Shown here piece after piece: positions 19,894-30,570 of a stretch of DNA of 64,000 nucleotides. The translations under genes were made by a program, and so were the position numbers. Source of the DNA: Glaciimonas sp. CA11.2 (GTDB lineage: Bacteria > Pseudomonadota > Gammaproteobacteria > Burkholderiales > Burkholderiaceae_D). The number at the start of each line of letters is the position of its first letter. The stretch's first letter is position 1. The stretch spans positions 4,464,001-4,528,000 of the forward strand of contig NZ_JAVIWL010000001.1 of NCBI RefSeq assembly GCF_034314045.1, written 5' to 3'. Under the pieces are notes generated by a model. That model saw only the letters and a list, made by a program, of their open reading frames with translations, had not been told where the DNA came from and ran no database searches.

Positions 19894-20310
19894 TTAGAAT
19901 GCTCCGAACAGTTTTAACGCGACCACTAGCGCCAGCGGCAAGCTAATTGCAAATACGCCGACTGCGGATTTGCGGGCGCTATCCTTGTCGAGGCCGACAT
20001 GGTTATCCATGACCAGATGACGAATACCAGCGCAGAAGTGATGCAGATATGCCCATGACAGCGCCAGGATAATCAATTTGACGAACCAGTTGGATGTAAT
20101 GCCCTTGAAGTATTCAAATGAACCTTCAGACACCAGACTTGTGTCAAGCAGGAACAGAATGAAAGGCAATAACAAAAACATCAACAAGCCGCTAATACGG
20201 TGCAAAATCGAAATAAAACCTGCCAAAGGCAAGCGATATCCAATAATTTGACTTATGTGAATGTTACGAAATTGTGGCCGCTGATTTTTTTCGGCTTCGG
20301 CATCAGACAT
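19894..20310 (-). CDS. sdhC: Succinate dehydrogenase cytochrome b556 subunit
   Basis: A 138-residue membrane anchor that with SdhD binds heme b and ubiquinone. The quinone-site SILHRISG (Ser and Arg) precedes the first membrane helix, and the heme ligand His is in HHFCAGIRHLVMD. Three membrane helices are visible. The ATG at 20310 (MSDAEAEKN) follows GAGGAG 10 bases upstream; an extension to 20376 is not family-like. It begins the sdhCDAB operon. Confidence 0.95.
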   Translation of the reverse strand: MSDAEAEKNQRPQFRNIHISQIIGYRLPLAGFISILHRISGLLMFLLLPFILFLLDTSLVSEGSFEYFKGITSNWFVKLIILALSWAYLHHFCAGIRHLVMDNHVGLDKDSARKSAVGVFAISLPLALVVALKLFGAF

Positions 20311-20592
20311 AACGGGGGTTCTCCTCAGTTTTAAAACAATTGCGTGATTTTCGCTTATTTTGGTGCAGCACACCATTAGTTCTTAAGTATTCAGCAAAAT
20401 TACCTCAGAAAAATCCAATTATCATCTAATTGGCAGAGTTAATTTAGTCATAAAGCCTTTAAATATCATTCCAATCTAGCATCTTACGACAACCTGCTAT
20501 TCGGTGAAATTGCGCCCCTATTTATTGTATTGCTCGCTTTTTCCACACCGATTTAGTCGGTATTACACTGCGCCGACTTCCCTAAAACACAC

Positions 20593-21381
20593 TTAACTCA
20601 ATTCATTCTGATAGTGATGGCGATCAGTAACATACAGCCCACGCCTAACTTCCACCGGTTTGTCGCCATACGTGAACGACACGCGCTCGACACTTAATAA
20701 CGGTGACATCGGCGGCACAGACAGTAATTGTGCCACTTCCGTATCCGCGCTCGCAGCACGTATTTGCTCAGTGGCGCGAATCATTCGTGTAGCAAATTCA
20801 GTCTCAAACAAGCCATACATGGGCCCACGATATTCAACTAGCCGCTCCAGGGTTAAGCTCTTGAATATCGCGCCAGGCAACCATAACTCCTCAAGTATTG
20901 TCGGCGCACCCTCAAATGACATAACGCGCTTGACGAATACTACCGAATCTCCGGATTTCATGTTTAGGAGGCGTGCAATTTCCGCCGGAGCGCGTAAACG
21001 CTTAAGCTCAATAACTCTTTTATCGGCCGGCTTAGGCTGTCCATCGTCAGGCATTAAACGCAAAAATCTAAATTGCGCCTTGTCTTCGTGGTGCGTCGCA
21101 ACAAAAGTACCTTTTCCCTGACGTCTCACCACTAAGTTTTCTGCGGCTAATTCGTCGATCGCTTTACGGACAGTTCCTTGACTTACCTTGAATCTGTTCC
21201 CTAGCTCTACCTCGCTGGGAATAAGTTCGCCCGGCTTCCACTCTCCCGACTGTAAGCGCAGCATAATAAGTGCTTTAATTTGCTGATAGAGCGGACTAAA
21301 GGTTGGGGATGCTGCAGGGACGACAGCACTGCCGACGTTGACTGGATCAGTGCTAATCATATTGGATGGGATGGAACTCAT
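20593..21381 (-). CDS. GntR-family regulator with UTRA domain
   Basis: A 262-residue HutC-subfamily repressor. The N-terminal winged helix (about 30-97) shows PLYQQIKALI, GELIPSEVELGNRFKVSQGTVRKAI and VVRRQGKGTFVA; the rest (about 110-255) is a UTRA ligand-binding domain (PTILEELWLPGAIF). It lies between sdhC and the divergent mdh gene, directly beside both halves of the TCA gene block, so a role in TCA gene control is likely but not shown. A palindromic candidate operator lies about 62 bases upstream. The effector is unknown. Confidence 0.88.
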   Translation of the reverse strand: MSSIPSNMISTDPVNVGSAVVPAASPTFSPLYQQIKALIMLRLQSGEWKPGELIPSEVELGNRFKVSQGTVRKAIDELAAENLVVRRQGKGTFVATHHEDKAQFRFLRLMPDDGQPKPADKRVIELKRLRAPAEIARLLNMKSGDSVVFVKRVMSFEGAPTILEELWLPGAIFKSLTLERLVEYRGPMYGLFETEFATRMIRATEQIRAASADTEVAQLLSVPPMSPLLSVERVSFTYGDKPVEVRRGLYVTDRHHYQNELS

Positions 21382-21442
21382 AACTTACGATTTCAACACA
21401 TAAACACCCATATAGTCCAGCACAAAATCTCTTGGTAAGATG

Positions 21443-21454
21443 TCTTATATAAGA
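21443..21454. promoter_or_regulatory. Candidate GntR operator palindrome
   Basis: A perfect 12-bp palindrome TCTTATATAAGA, followed closely by another ATAAGATA half, lies in the gntR-mdh divergent region. Its AT-rich symmetry fits HutC-type operators; the assignment to this regulator is inference. Confidence 0.45.
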
Positions 21455-21752
21455 TATAAGATAGTCATTGACAGACCAACTTCACGCGCCTACACTCGCG
21501 GGAAACCGTTATTAGATTGAGGTTATTTGTTTATTGGCTGCTTTTGGTCACAGGAAACATCTGACCAATAAAATATCTGATAAACGTTGCTGCTTCTGAT
21601 TTTTTTTGCTTATCACTGCTTTCGTCGTCCGTCAGCATTGATATTGGCTATAAGCTGTTCGCTAAAACAAACTGACGCACGCTGTTTTCGACGGTATCAT
21701 AGTAGATCAGGTATACAGATTACGCTTTTCATCACCACTCTGGAGATTCAAC

Positions 21753-22742
21753 ATGGCTAAAACCCCAATGCGTGTTGCCGTAACCGGCGCAGCTGGTCAA
21801 ATCGGTTATTCCCTTTTATTTCGCATCGCCAACGGCGACTTGCTCGGCAAAGACCAACCGGTCATTTTGCAATTGCTAGAAATTCCTGACGAAAAAGCCC
21901 AAAAAGCACTAAAGGGCGTCATTATGGAAATCGACGATTGCGCATTCCCGTTACTGGCTGGCGTTACTGCACATAGTGATCCGCTAACCGCGTTTAAGGA
22001 TATCGACGTCGCCCTACTAGTCGGCGCACGTCCTCGCGGCCCTGGCATGGAGCGTAAGGATCTGCTCGAAGCCAATGCGCAAATTTTTACCGTTCAAGGT
22101 AAAGCTCTGGATGCAGTCGCCTCACGCAATGTGAAAGTATTGGTCGTTGGCAATCCAGCTAACACTAACGCTTACATCGCGATGAAATCGGCACCTAACC
22201 TGCCAGCGAAAAACTTCACTGCAATGCTGCGTCTAGATCATAACCGTGCATTGTCGCAAGTCGCGGCTAAGTCCGGCAAGCCAGTCGCCTCTATTGAAAA
22301 AATGTTCGTTTGGGGTAATCACTCACCAACGATGTACGCTGACTATCGCTACGCGACAGTTGACGGCCAGTCGGTAAAAGATTTGATCAATGATCATGAG
22401 TGGAATAAAGACGTTTTCTTGCCAACAGTTGGTAAGCGCGGCGCCGCCATTATTGAAGCACGTGGTTTATCGTCGGCAGCATCGGCAGCCAACGCAGCAA
22501 TTGATCATGTGCGTGACTGGGTCCTTGGCACCAACGGCAAATGGACTACCATGGGTGTCCCATCGGACGGTTCATATGGCATTCCGGAAGGCACTATTTT
22601 CGGCTTCCCAGTGACGACCGAAAACGGCGAATACACCATCGTTCAAGGCTTGGAAATCGACGCATTCTCTCAAGAGCGTATCAACGTCACGTTGAACGAA
22701 CTGTTGGAAGAGCGTGAAGGCGTTAAACATTTGGTTGGCTAA
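21753..22742 (+). CDS. mdh: Malate dehydrogenase
   Basis: A 329-residue NAD-dependent malate dehydrogenase of the LDH-like (cytosolic) subgroup common in Burkholderiales. The nucleotide motif [11 protein letters not shown] is at 10-20, substrate-binding arginines lie in [12 protein letters not shown], catalytic Asp-Arg in LDHNRA and catalytic His in [11 protein letters not shown]. The ribosome site CTGGAG is 8-12 bases before the ATG. It is transcribed divergently from gntR-sdh. Confidence 0.96.
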   Translation: MAKTPMRVAVTGAAGQIGYSLLFRIANGDLLGKDQPVILQLLEIPDEKAQKALKGVIMEIDDCAFPLLAGVTAHSDPLTAFKDIDVALLVGARPRGPGMERKDLLEANAQIFTVQGKALDAVASRNVKVLVVGNPANTNAYIAMKSAPNLPAKNFTAMLRLDHNRALSQVAAKSGKPVASIEKMFVWGNHSPTMYADYRYATVDGQSVKDLINDHEWNKDVFLPTVGKRGAAIIEARGLSSAASAANAAIDHVRDWVLGTNGKWTTMGVPSDGSYGIPEGTIFGFPVTTENGEYTIVQGLEIDAFSQERINVTLNELLEEREGVKHLVG

Positions 22743-23101
22743 TCTGGTGCATTAAAACGTGCGATCTTTAACCGGTCGCATGCTGCAAAACTGATGCGGG
22801 CAACATTTTTCAGATTTGCCTTCGTCAGTTGTTTCAAGCGCATTGATACACATAGTTTGATACACAGAAATTGTTTACTGTAATAAGAATAAAAGAACCA
22901 AGAACCAAGAACCAAGAATTAACTTGAGAAATAAGAACCATCTGTAGTAATTATCATAAATAGTTAGTTATATTTAGTTGTTAGTAGCCGTATGATGTTT
23001 TAAATAAATAGCAATTTGATCGCTGTTAAAAATTATCGCATCGTTATTGCAACTCGCTGGCAATACCCCTAATTGAGTTCATTTAAGTCAAGCTAAGTCG
23101 T
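22743..23101 (+). other. Gap between mdh and the lyase gene
   Basis: No gene is recognised. It is AT-rich in its second half and holds a 7-bp tandem repeat (22893-22920). Confidence 0.4.
22893..22920. repeat. 7-bp tandem repeat AAGAACC
   Basis: Three exact copies of AAGAACC and a fourth degenerate copy (AAGAATT) in tandem, in non-coding DNA. Confidence 0.85.
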
Positions 23102-24076
23102 ATGAATCCTACCGAGGTTTTATTCCTAGGCAAACATCCACCGGTCTTATTGCCGGCGTGTGACCATTACGCCGGTTCAGAAAAGCTCATGCGCAAATCG
23201 GTCTCGCTTCAACACGACCTAGGCCCGGTATTTGATATTACGTTCGATTGCGAAGATGGTGCGGCTGCCGGTAATGAGGCTGCTCATGCACGATTGGTAT
23301 CAGAGGTTATTGCGAGTGCCGACAATCGGTTTAACCGTATCGGTGCGCGCGTCCATGACATCAGCAGTAGTTTTTTCGAGCAAGATGTAGAGATTATTTG
23401 CCGGAAAGCGGCGACTCTTGCCTACCTGATGGTCCCCAAGGTGGAAAGCCTTGCCGATGTCAGCACCGCTATCGATCTGATCAATCACCATAGTCAACGC
23501 GCTGGCCGCGAGACTTTACCAGTCCATGTTCTGATTGAAACTCACGGCGCGCTTGCCGATGTCGCAGCGATCGCTGCCCTTCCCCAGGTTGAGTCGCTGT
23601 CGTTTGGAATTATGGATTTTGTTTCATCCCATTACGGCGCAATTCCCGGCGCTGCTATGCGTTCACCGGGTCAGTTCACCCACGCTTTGGTGACGCGCGC
23701 CAAGCTTGAGATATCTGCCGCCTGTCATGCACACGGCAAAACCCCTTCGCATAACGTCACGACAGAGATACACGACAGCGCAGTCGTCGCAGACGATGCC
23801 CATCGCGCCAGAATGGCATTCGGTTACACGCGGATGTGGAGTATCCATCCGCAGCAAATACGCTTCATTTTGGGCGCATTTTCTCCAACCGAGTCAGAAG
23901 TGAGCGACGCGACTCACATTTTACTTGCCGCCCAAAAGGCGGATTGGGGTCCAATCCAGCATCTCGGCACATTGCATGATCGTGCCAGCTATCGGTATTA
24001 TTGGACCGTTTTACAGCGAGCGAAAAACAATGGCGTAGTACTGCCGCCGCTTGCTAATAGTTTATTTACGAATTAA
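23102..24076 (+). CDS. CitE-like CoA-ester lyase (HpcH/HpaI superfamily)
   Basis: A 324-residue TIM-barrel enzyme of the citrate lyase beta-subunit/malyl-CoA lyase group, which cleaves or forms C-C bonds in 3-hydroxy-acyl-CoA (malyl-CoA or citramalyl-CoA type) substrates. Motifs: FDCEDGA (acidic metal ligand), YLMVPKVES, VLIETHGAL (Glu ligand), LSFGIMDFVSSH and a C-terminal WSIHPQQI. No citrate lyase alpha or gamma subunit genes are nearby, so it is not a citrate lyase complex part. Its place between mdh and acnA is a known betaproteobacterial arrangement. The exact substrate is unknown. Confidence 0.82.
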   Translation: MNPTEVLFLGKHPPVLLPACDHYAGSEKLMRKSVSLQHDLGPVFDITFDCEDGAAAGNEAAHARLVSEVIASADNRFNRIGARVHDISSSFFEQDVEIICRKAATLAYLMVPKVESLADVSTAIDLINHHSQRAGRETLPVHVLIETHGALADVAAIAALPQVESLSFGIMDFVSSHYGAIPGAAMRSPGQFTHALVTRAKLEISAACHAHGKTPSHNVTTEIHDSAVVADDAHRARMAFGYTRMWSIHPQQIRFILGAFSPTESEVSDATHILLAAQKADWGPIQHLGTLHDRASYRYYWTVLQRAKNNGVVLPPLANSLFTN

Positions 24077-24159
24077 ACATTGCACTTTTTTTAGCTTACT
24101 AATATTGTAGCGCGCCCATTGATGTAATTAATAACTGCCCAACCAACAGTTCAGACAAT

Positions 24160-24687
24160 ATGAAAAAAACTCTCTCTATTCTTAGCTTGCTGTGCGCTAG
24201 CTTGATGATAACGGCACCATTAACATCCATCGCACAAACCACTACAGGTCAACCAGCAGCAACGAAAAAAGTAGTGAAGAAAAAAGTTGCCAAGAAAAAT
24301 ACCGGCAAGAAAGCCATCCCTGCAGCAGAAGTGGACGACGGTGAAGATGAAGGCACTCCCGATATCAAAGTCGCCGTGGCGGTCGAATACAACTGCGAAC
24401 TGGGAAATAAATTAACCATTTATCGCAACGCCGCAGACCCCAAACACATTGCATTACGTTGGGGAAAAACCCTGCATCGTCTAACCAATGTAGCGACGAC
24501 GACTGGTGCAGACCGATTTGAAAATCACAAATATGGCTTGGTATGGATCGGCATTCCGGCAAAAGGCATGCTGCTCGATTCTAAAAAAGGACAGCAATTG
24601 GCCAACGAATGTAAATCGCCGGAGCAAAATGTGGCTCCTGCGGCAGCACCGGCGGCTAACCTAATAGCTGAGCCAGTGCACGGTTAA
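24160..24687 (+). CDS. Exported MliC-like protein (lysozyme-inhibitor fold)
   Basis: A 175-residue exported protein. A signal peptide (about 1-26, ending SIAQ) is followed by a Lys-rich repeat-like stretch (KKVVKKKVAKKNTGKK), an acidic patch (DDGEDEG) and a domain of about 80 residues with the pattern YNCELGNKLTIY, GKTLHRLTNV, TTGADRFENHKYGLVWIGIPAKGMLL and a closing NEC. The two cysteines and the Gly/Trp pattern match MliC/PliC-type c-type lysozyme inhibitors, but the usual SGxxY site is TGADRF here, so inhibitory function is uncertain. It has an Ala/Pro tail. Confidence 0.6.
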   Translation: MKKTLSILSLLCASLMITAPLTSIAQTTTGQPAATKKVVKKKVAKKNTGKKAIPAAEVDDGEDEGTPDIKVAVAVEYNCELGNKLTIYRNAADPKHIALRWGKTLHRLTNVATTTGADRFENHKYGLVWIGIPAKGMLLDSKKGQQLANECKSPEQNVAPAAAPAANLIAEPVHG

Positions 24688-25013
24688 TAGAATTAAAATG
24701 CAGTAATACACCCGCATACCGGGCTACGACGATCATCATGGCTAACTCATGAAGAGCAGCCATGGTTGTGTCGCGCTCTTGTCCTATTACATTGTCCTAT
24801 CATTTTGTAAGTGGTACAGCAGCATTCAAAGTATCTTTTTGGTATTTTTGAAAGTGAAAAAATATGTGTGTAAGAAGTTGACGTTTTTGACGCGCAGTAC
24901 AATAAATTTTGCGTTAAAAATCGATGTCAATTACCTATTCAAACCGTCCCAAAAAGCAACTTAAGCTAAGTACCAAGTACCGTTTTACTCAGATTGTAAA
25001 TCAAGGAGAAACC
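24688..25013. other. acnA upstream region
   Basis: No gene is supported. The 71-codon open frame here is AT-rich and overlaps the acnA leader. A loose inverted repeat (AAGAGC...GCTCTT near 24753-24781) is the only structure seen. Confidence 0.4.
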
Positions 25014-27737
25014 ATGTCACGCAACACGTTGAACACCCTCAAGGAATTTAAAATTTCCGATACCAAGAAAGGCAAATTTTATTCCTTGCCTGCACTTGAA
25101 AAGAAACTTGGCATCAACATTTCACGCCTTCCGGTCTCCATCCGTATCGTGCTGGAATCAGTGCTGCGTAATTGCGACGGCAAGAAAGTAACGGAAGAAC
25201 ATGTCCGCCAATTAGCTGCGTGGAACGCAACTGGCGCGCGTACAGAAGAAATTCCGTTCGTCGTCTCTCGTGTTGTACTGCAAGATTTCACCGGCGTCCC
25301 GCTGCTGGCTGACTTGGCTGCTATGCGTAACGTTGCCGCACAACTCGGTAAAGACCCGAAGAATATTGAGCCGTTGGTGCCGGTTGATCTGGTCGTTGAC
25401 CATTCCGTACAGATCGATCATTTCCGCGAAAAGAAAGCACTCGACCTCAATATGAAACTGGAATTCCAGCGCAATAATGAGCGCTACCAGTTCATGAAAT
25501 GGGGCATGCAAGCCTTTGATACGTTCGGCGTCGTTCCTCCAGGTTTTGGTATCGTCCACCAGGTTAACCTGGAATATCTAGCACGCGGTGTGCATAAAAA
25601 GGGTGACGTATTTTATCCAGATACATTAGTCGGTACTGATTCCCACACCACCATGATTAACGGTATCGGCGTAGTCGGCTGGGGCGTTGGCGGTATTGAA
25701 GCAGAAGCCGGTATGCTCGGTCAGCCAGTATATTTCCTGACACCAGATGTCGTCGGCGTCAATCTGGTCGGCCAATTGCGCGAAGGTTGTACTGCGACTG
25801 ACTTGGTCCTGACCATCACAGAACTACTGCGTAAAGCAAAAGTTGTTGGCAAATTTGTTGAGTTCTTCGGCGAAGGCACAGCGTCCCTCAGCCTGACTGA
25901 TCGCGCAACTATCGCCAACATGGCACCAGAATATGGCGCAACGATGGGTTTCTTCCCAGTCGACGAAGCAACGCTTGACTACTTCAAGGGCACTGGCCGC
26001 AGCAAGGCAGAAATCTCAGCTTTCGAAGGCTATTTCCGCGCGCAAAAATTGTTCGGCATTCCAAAAGAAGGCGACATCGATTACACCACTGTCATCGAAC
26101 TTGATTTGAGAACAGTTGCACCATCATTGGCGGGTCCGAAACGTCCACAAGATCGTATCGAAATTGGCAATGTAAAAAATAACTTCGCTGAACTATTCAG
26201 TAAGTCTGCTGCAGAAAGTGGATTCAACAAAAAAGCAGAAGATCTTGACGCTAAATACGTCAACACCGACGGCGTCGGCCTGATGAACGGCGATGTATTG
26301 ATCGCCGCGATTACTTCATGTACTAACACATCTAACCCAAGCGTCATGCTGGCGGCTGGTCTGCTGGCTAAAAAAGCAGTTGAAGCGGGTCTCAAAGTCT
26401 CACCGCACATCAAGACCTCGCTAGCACCTGGTTCACGTGTTGTGACTGAATACCTGACCGCTGCCGGTCTGCTTCCGTACCTGGAAAAGCTGGGCTTTGG
26501 TGTCACCGCATACGGTTGCACCACTTGTATAGGTAACGCAGGTGATTTGACGCCGGCGATGAACGAAGCGATTGTCAAAAACGACGTCGTTGCGTCAGCA
26601 ATTTTGTCCGGCAACCGTAACTTCGAAGCACGGATTCACCCGAACATTCGCTCCAACTTTCTGGCATCGCCACCGTTGGTCGTGGCATACGCCATTGCCG
26701 GTAACATGACACGCGATCTGATGACTGAGCCAGTTGGCCGTGGCAAAGGCAAAGATGGTAAAGCCAAAGACATCTATCTTGGCGATATCTGGCCGACTTC
26801 GCAAGAAGTTGCCAAGCTCATGAAATTTGCGATGAATGCCAAGACTTTCAAGGCAAACTACGCAGACGTCAAAGGCGCACCTGGCAAGTTGTGGGAAGGC
26901 ATCAAGGGCGTAGCCCAAGGGGAAGTCTATAACTGGCCAACTTCGACGTACATTGCCGAGCCTCCATTCTTCCAAGATTTCACTATGGAACCAAAGCCAG
27001 CTGCTACTGGCATCACTGGCGCGCGGGCATTGGGCGTATTCGGCGACTCCATCACAACCGACCACATCTCACCAGCCGGTGCGATCAAAGAATCCAGCCC
27101 AGCTGGTAAATGGTTAGCTGAAAACGGTGTCTTGAAAGCCGACTTCAACTCCTACGGTTCACGTCGTGGAAACCATGAAATCATGATGCGCGGCACTTTT
27201 GCCAACGTGCGTATCAAAAATTTGATGATTCCGGCAATGCCAGACGGTTCACGTGTTGAAGGCGGCATTACACTGCATCAACCAGCCGCTGTAGAGATGT
27301 CAATTTACGATGCTGCGATGCAATACGTCCATGATGGCGTTCCGACCATGGTCTTCGCTGGCGAAGAATACGGTACAGGTTCGTCGCGTGACTGGGCAGC
27401 TAAAGGTACACAACTACTAGGCGTAAAAGCAGTTTTCGCGCGTTCGTTTGAGCGTATTCACCGTTCGAATCTGGTCGGCATGGGCGTGTTGCCATTGCAG
27501 TTCCTAGGTACCGACAGCGTTGATACACTTGGCATTACAGGCGATGAGACTTTCGACCTTAAGGGTATCGATGGAGAAATCAAGCCACAACAAGATGCAA
27601 CACTTGTGATACATCGTGCAAATGGCGACATCCAGGAAGTCACGGTTCTGTTACGCATCGATACACCAATCGAAGTTGACTACTACAAGCATGGCGGTAT
27701 TCTGCCATTCGTGTTGCGTCAGTTATTGGCTGCCTAA
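25014..27737 (+). CDS. acnA: Aconitate hydratase A
   Basis: A 907-residue monomeric [4Fe-4S] aconitase that interconverts citrate and isocitrate. The cluster cysteines are in SCTNTSNP and in [10 protein letters not shown]; other landmarks are [19 protein letters not shown] and the swivel-domain [15 protein letters not shown]. The ATG at 25014 ([12 protein letters not shown]) is preceded by AAGGAG; a longer frame from 24924 would add 30 atypical residues. It is followed by a strong terminator. Confidence 0.96.
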   Translation: MSRNTLNTLKEFKISDTKKGKFYSLPALEKKLGINISRLPVSIRIVLESVLRNCDGKKVTEEHVRQLAAWNATGARTEEIPFVVSRVVLQDFTGVPLLADLAAMRNVAAQLGKDPKNIEPLVPVDLVVDHSVQIDHFREKKALDLNMKLEFQRNNERYQFMKWGMQAFDTFGVVPPGFGIVHQVNLEYLARGVHKKGDVFYPDTLVGTDSHTTMINGIGVVGWGVGGIEAEAGMLGQPVYFLTPDVVGVNLVGQLREGCTATDLVLTITELLRKAKVVGKFVEFFGEGTASLSLTDRATIANMAPEYGATMGFFPVDEATLDYFKGTGRSKAEISAFEGYFRAQKLFGIPKEGDIDYTTVIELDLRTVAPSLAGPKRPQDRIEIGNVKNNFAELFSKSAAESGFNKKAEDLDAKYVNTDGVGLMNGDVLIAAITSCTNTSNPSVMLAAGLLAKKAVEAGLKVSPHIKTSLAPGSRVVTEYLTAAGLLPYLEKLGFGVTAYGCTTCIGNAGDLTPAMNEAIVKNDVVASAILSGNRNFEARIHPNIRSNFLASPPLVVAYAIAGNMTRDLMTEPVGRGKGKDGKAKDIYLGDIWPTSQEVAKLMKFAMNAKTFKANYADVKGAPGKLWEGIKGVAQGEVYNWPTSTYIAEPPFFQDFTMEPKPAATGITGARALGVFGDSITTDHISPAGAIKESSPAGKWLAENGVLKADFNSYGSRRGNHEIMMRGTFANVRIKNLMIPAMPDGSRVEGGITLHQPAAVEMSIYDAAMQYVHDGVPTMVFAGEEYGTGSSRDWAAKGTQLLGVKAVFARSFERIHRSNLVGMGVLPLQFLGTDSVDTLGITGDETFDLKGIDGEIKPQQDATLVIHRANGDIQEVTVLLRIDTPIEVDYYKHGGILPFVLRQLLAA

Positions 27738-27836
27738 AATAATCTGAATTAGATTATCTGAAATTGGCCGGGTTACTTGTTACTCTAAAGAACCCTGCTT
27801 CGGTATAGTAGGCTGGATTTAAAGCGTACTGACAGC

Positions 27837-27876
27837 AAAAAACGCCGGACTATTTACTTGGTCCGGCGTTTTTTTT
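27837..27876 (+). terminator. Intrinsic terminator after acnA
   Basis: AAAACGCCGGAC and GTCCGGCGTTTT arms with a 10-base loop, flanked by A-run and T-run, about 100 bases past the acnA stop. Confidence 0.95.
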
Positions 27877-27964
27877 CGTCCCTGCATGCATACTCCACTA
27901 CAATAGAAGTATTCAATTCGGCAGTCTGCTGCCTCATTCAACACGCTAAGTATCAAACACCTCT

Positions 27965-29221
27965 ATGCGCCGTCCGTCTAAATCACCTCGTAAGTTCTCC
28001 GCTGACAGCCACCGACTGACTGAACTCGCACAAGCCCTTGTACTTGCCTCTAGTCGTATGGAACAACGTGCTTGGGAACACGATATCGATACTCATCTGA
28101 ATAAACTCTTGAAGGGCCATCATCAAGAACCAATCGACAGCGCACTAGAACAATTATTCCCGGACCAGGCCGACGCTTATGATGCTTTGATGGATGCAGT
28201 GGAAGCCTGTAGCGAATCGTCCGTGATTGAGCAAAATGGGATTCAATACGATACCCTTTTAGTCGCAATGCCAATATTGGCATGGACCCGATTTTCCATT
28301 GCATCCGGAAACGTGCCACCCGACATGGTCACCACACTGACTAGCCATTTGCACGCGCACATACTGGCCCCTGGCGTCCTCGTCGCACTCATGCCTACCT
28401 TGTACGCCATAGATCAGTTGCCGCGCTCCCACGCTGACACCTACACATTGATGCAGCGTATGACGCAGGCGGCGCTCACAGGAACAATCGTTACCAATCC
28501 ACCTAATGCACCTGAAACTGCGCCATTTTTAGCCGACACCCGCTATTTACTAGCCACGCTGGTAGTCCCGACCGGGCATGCGTTCTTTTGCTGGCAACCG
28601 GGCGCTGCCAGCGTTACCACCATCGGCACAGCCAGCACCGCGATGAAAAAGGCCGTCGCACTCGAACATTGGCAGGCGCAGGTAACGCCGAATATCAGTC
28701 GCCTTTTACCTGGATGCGGTATCGATTTATTGTTGCCCGAAGCGTATTTTGTCGCTTGCCGTGAAGGCGATAAACAGATCCGTCCGGTCTCTTTACGGGC
28801 TGCAAGTTATTACCTTGCCACTACGCTAGAAATCGAAAGCAAGGATCTGCATGTGACAATCGGACGATTTAGCGAAGAACCTGAAAGCAACCGAGTTGAT
28901 GAATATAGGATCGGTTTTTCTATCGGGCAAACTAGCGAAATCATCTACGGCGTCGTCTGGCCACTGTACGGCCAGGAAGAGGCCATTGAAGAACCAACCG
29001 ATCAGGCTGAATCCGACGCAGAAAGCCAAACGCCGTTGGAGCAAATTTTGTCGTTATTGCGCGAGTGCGGCATCAATGACATACAACGCCACGATGAGTT
29101 ATTTGCGATGGAATTCTGTGACGATTGCGGATCACCATTTTATGCTGACCCAGAAGGCGAATTAGTACACCCTGAAATGCCAGAGGACGCACCGCCCAGC
29201 GGATCGACACATTTTCACTAA
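27965..29221 (+). CDS. DUF2863-family protein
   Basis: A 418-residue cytoplasmic protein typical of Burkholderiales and assigned here to DUF2863. The N-terminus is basic (MRRPSKSPRKF) and the C-terminus carries a zinc-ribbon-like CDDCGSPFYADPEGELVHPE segment. No catalytic motif is recognised. It has its own terminator and no operon partner. The function is unknown. Confidence 0.8.
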   Translation: MRRPSKSPRKFSADSHRLTELAQALVLASSRMEQRAWEHDIDTHLNKLLKGHHQEPIDSALEQLFPDQADAYDALMDAVEACSESSVIEQNGIQYDTLLVAMPILAWTRFSIASGNVPPDMVTTLTSHLHAHILAPGVLVALMPTLYAIDQLPRSHADTYTLMQRMTQAALTGTIVTNPPNAPETAPFLADTRYLLATLVVPTGHAFFCWQPGAASVTTIGTASTAMKKAVALEHWQAQVTPNISRLLPGCGIDLLLPEAYFVACREGDKQIRPVSLRAASYYLATTLEIESKDLHVTIGRFSEEPESNRVDEYRIGFSIGQTSEIIYGVVWPLYGQEEAIEEPTDQAESDAESQTPLEQILSLLRECGINDIQRHDELFAMEFCDDCGSPFYADPEGELVHPEMPEDAPPSGSTHFH

Positions 29222-29255
29222 GATAAACGCGTGCAGTCGACACAAGATCGATTGC

Positions 29256-29296
29256 AAAAAAAATGCCGCGACGATAAAACGTACGCGGCATTTTTT
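29256..29296. terminator. Bidirectional terminator between convergent genes
   Basis: ATGCCGCG and CGCGGCAT arms flanked by A-run and T-run lie between the 3' ends of the DUF2863 gene and the convergent M14 peptidase gene. Confidence 0.92.
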
Positions 29297-29315
29297 ACAT
29301 CTGCCGACAATTTTT

Positions 29316-30437
29316 TTAAGCAAACGCCTTCAAAATCGGTTGTAAACTTGCGGCGCCAAGTCGTGCACTCCGCGCACCGTTCCAACCATTTGTAACGTCG
29401 GGCAAATTCGCATTATCCTTAAATGGCAACTCCAGCGTCAACGACAAACATTTAAATGTATGGCCAACATATTTTGAAGCAAGCGCCAACATCTCGGCAT
29501 TGTACTTACCCGCACCATAGCCATATTTGCTCTGAAAATCCGGGCTAGCACTTTCAAAGTTCGCGATGAATTTAATTTGCTCCATCGCCTGTTCTGCCGT
29601 AAATCCTTCCAGCATCTCAGAACCCGCAACAAAGATGTACGGCAATGCCTCATCACCATGAACATCTAAAAACAAATCACAACCAATTTCGTGAATCTTA
29701 TTTTTGACTAAAAACACTTCCGGACTATTCTCAATAGAAGGTGTCATCCATTCACGATTCAAGTTAGCGCCAGCGGCATTAGTCCGCAAATTACCACGTA
29801 CCGAACCATCCGGATTCATATTCGGGACGATGTAAAATACCGCCTCCTGCAAAACCCGTGTAGCGATGGGATTAGCGCCATCCAGCAACGCATCAACCAG
29901 CCCTTCAACAAACCATTCAGCCATCGTTTCACCTGGATGCTGACGCGCAATCACCCATACTTTTTTCGCCGCAGATGGATTCCCGATCACTAGCATATTC
30001 AAATCGCGACCGTCTACCGTAGAACCTAAATCTTCAACCGTTACCAAGGATGAGCGCCCTGCCCGCCCCAACAATCCCAAATGACGTTCCCATGTATAAG
30101 GCTCAAAATAAGCGTAATACACGCTATCGTGCTCAGGCGTATGCGATATGTTAAGAACCTGTCCATCAAAAGTGGTCGGCACACGAAACCAGGCCTCACG
30201 ATCGTAACTGGCAACCGCCTGATAATCCTTCCAGCCGTTAGTATAAGTAGCCTGTCCAGCATTCATCAGGCTAATATCACAAGCCTCACCACGCGCCCCT
30301 TGCAATCGAAAATAAAACCACTGACAAAAATCCGCATGCGAGTCACTGCGAATATTCAACTCAATATGTTGAGGCTGTTCCGCCCGCAAAACTACGATGG
30401 CGCCACCATCAAAATGCTGGCTGATTTTTATTGGCAT
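29316..30437 (-). CDS. M14-family metallocarboxypeptidase (AGTPBP/Nna1-like)
   Basis: A 373-residue zinc carboxypeptidase of the cytosolic carboxypeptidase (Nna1-like) subgroup. An N-terminal beta-sandwich domain (about 1-120) precedes the peptidase domain. The zinc ligands are His167 and Glu170 (RQHPGETMAE) and His260 (DVHGDE); the substrate-binding NMNPDGSVRGNLRTN and NLNREW segments and catalytic Glu336 (LTLELPFKD) are all present, so it should be active. There is no signal peptide. The physiological substrate is unknown. Confidence 0.9.
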   Translation of the reverse strand: MPIKISQHFDGGAIVVLRAEQPQHIELNIRSDSHADFCQWFYFRLQGARGEACDISLMNAGQATYTNGWKDYQAVASYDREAWFRVPTTFDGQVLNISHTPEHDSVYYAYFEPYTWERHLGLLGRAGRSSLVTVEDLGSTVDGRDLNMLVIGNPSAAKKVWVIARQHPGETMAEWFVEGLVDALLDGANPIATRVLQEAVFYIVPNMNPDGSVRGNLRTNAAGANLNREWMTPSIENSPEVFLVKNKIHEIGCDLFLDVHGDEALPYIFVAGSEMLEGFTAEQAMEQIKFIANFESASPDFQSKYGYGAGKYNAEMLALASKYVGHTFKCLSLTLELPFKDNANLPDVTNGWNGARSARLGAASLQPILKAFA

Positions 30438-30570
30438 AAGATAATTAGGTTAACTTGACGACGGCAACTTCATTCGATGATTGAAGACAACGCTACGTCG
30501 CAATTTAGTTGAGACTTTAATAATCCACGTGGATTAAATTGCCCCTGCCCTGATATAATAACAGGCTAGT

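Noticed and set aside
24749..24964. 71-codon plus-strand open frame before acnA
   Set aside because: AT-rich, no ribosome site, overlaps the acnA leader; it does not resemble any protein I know.
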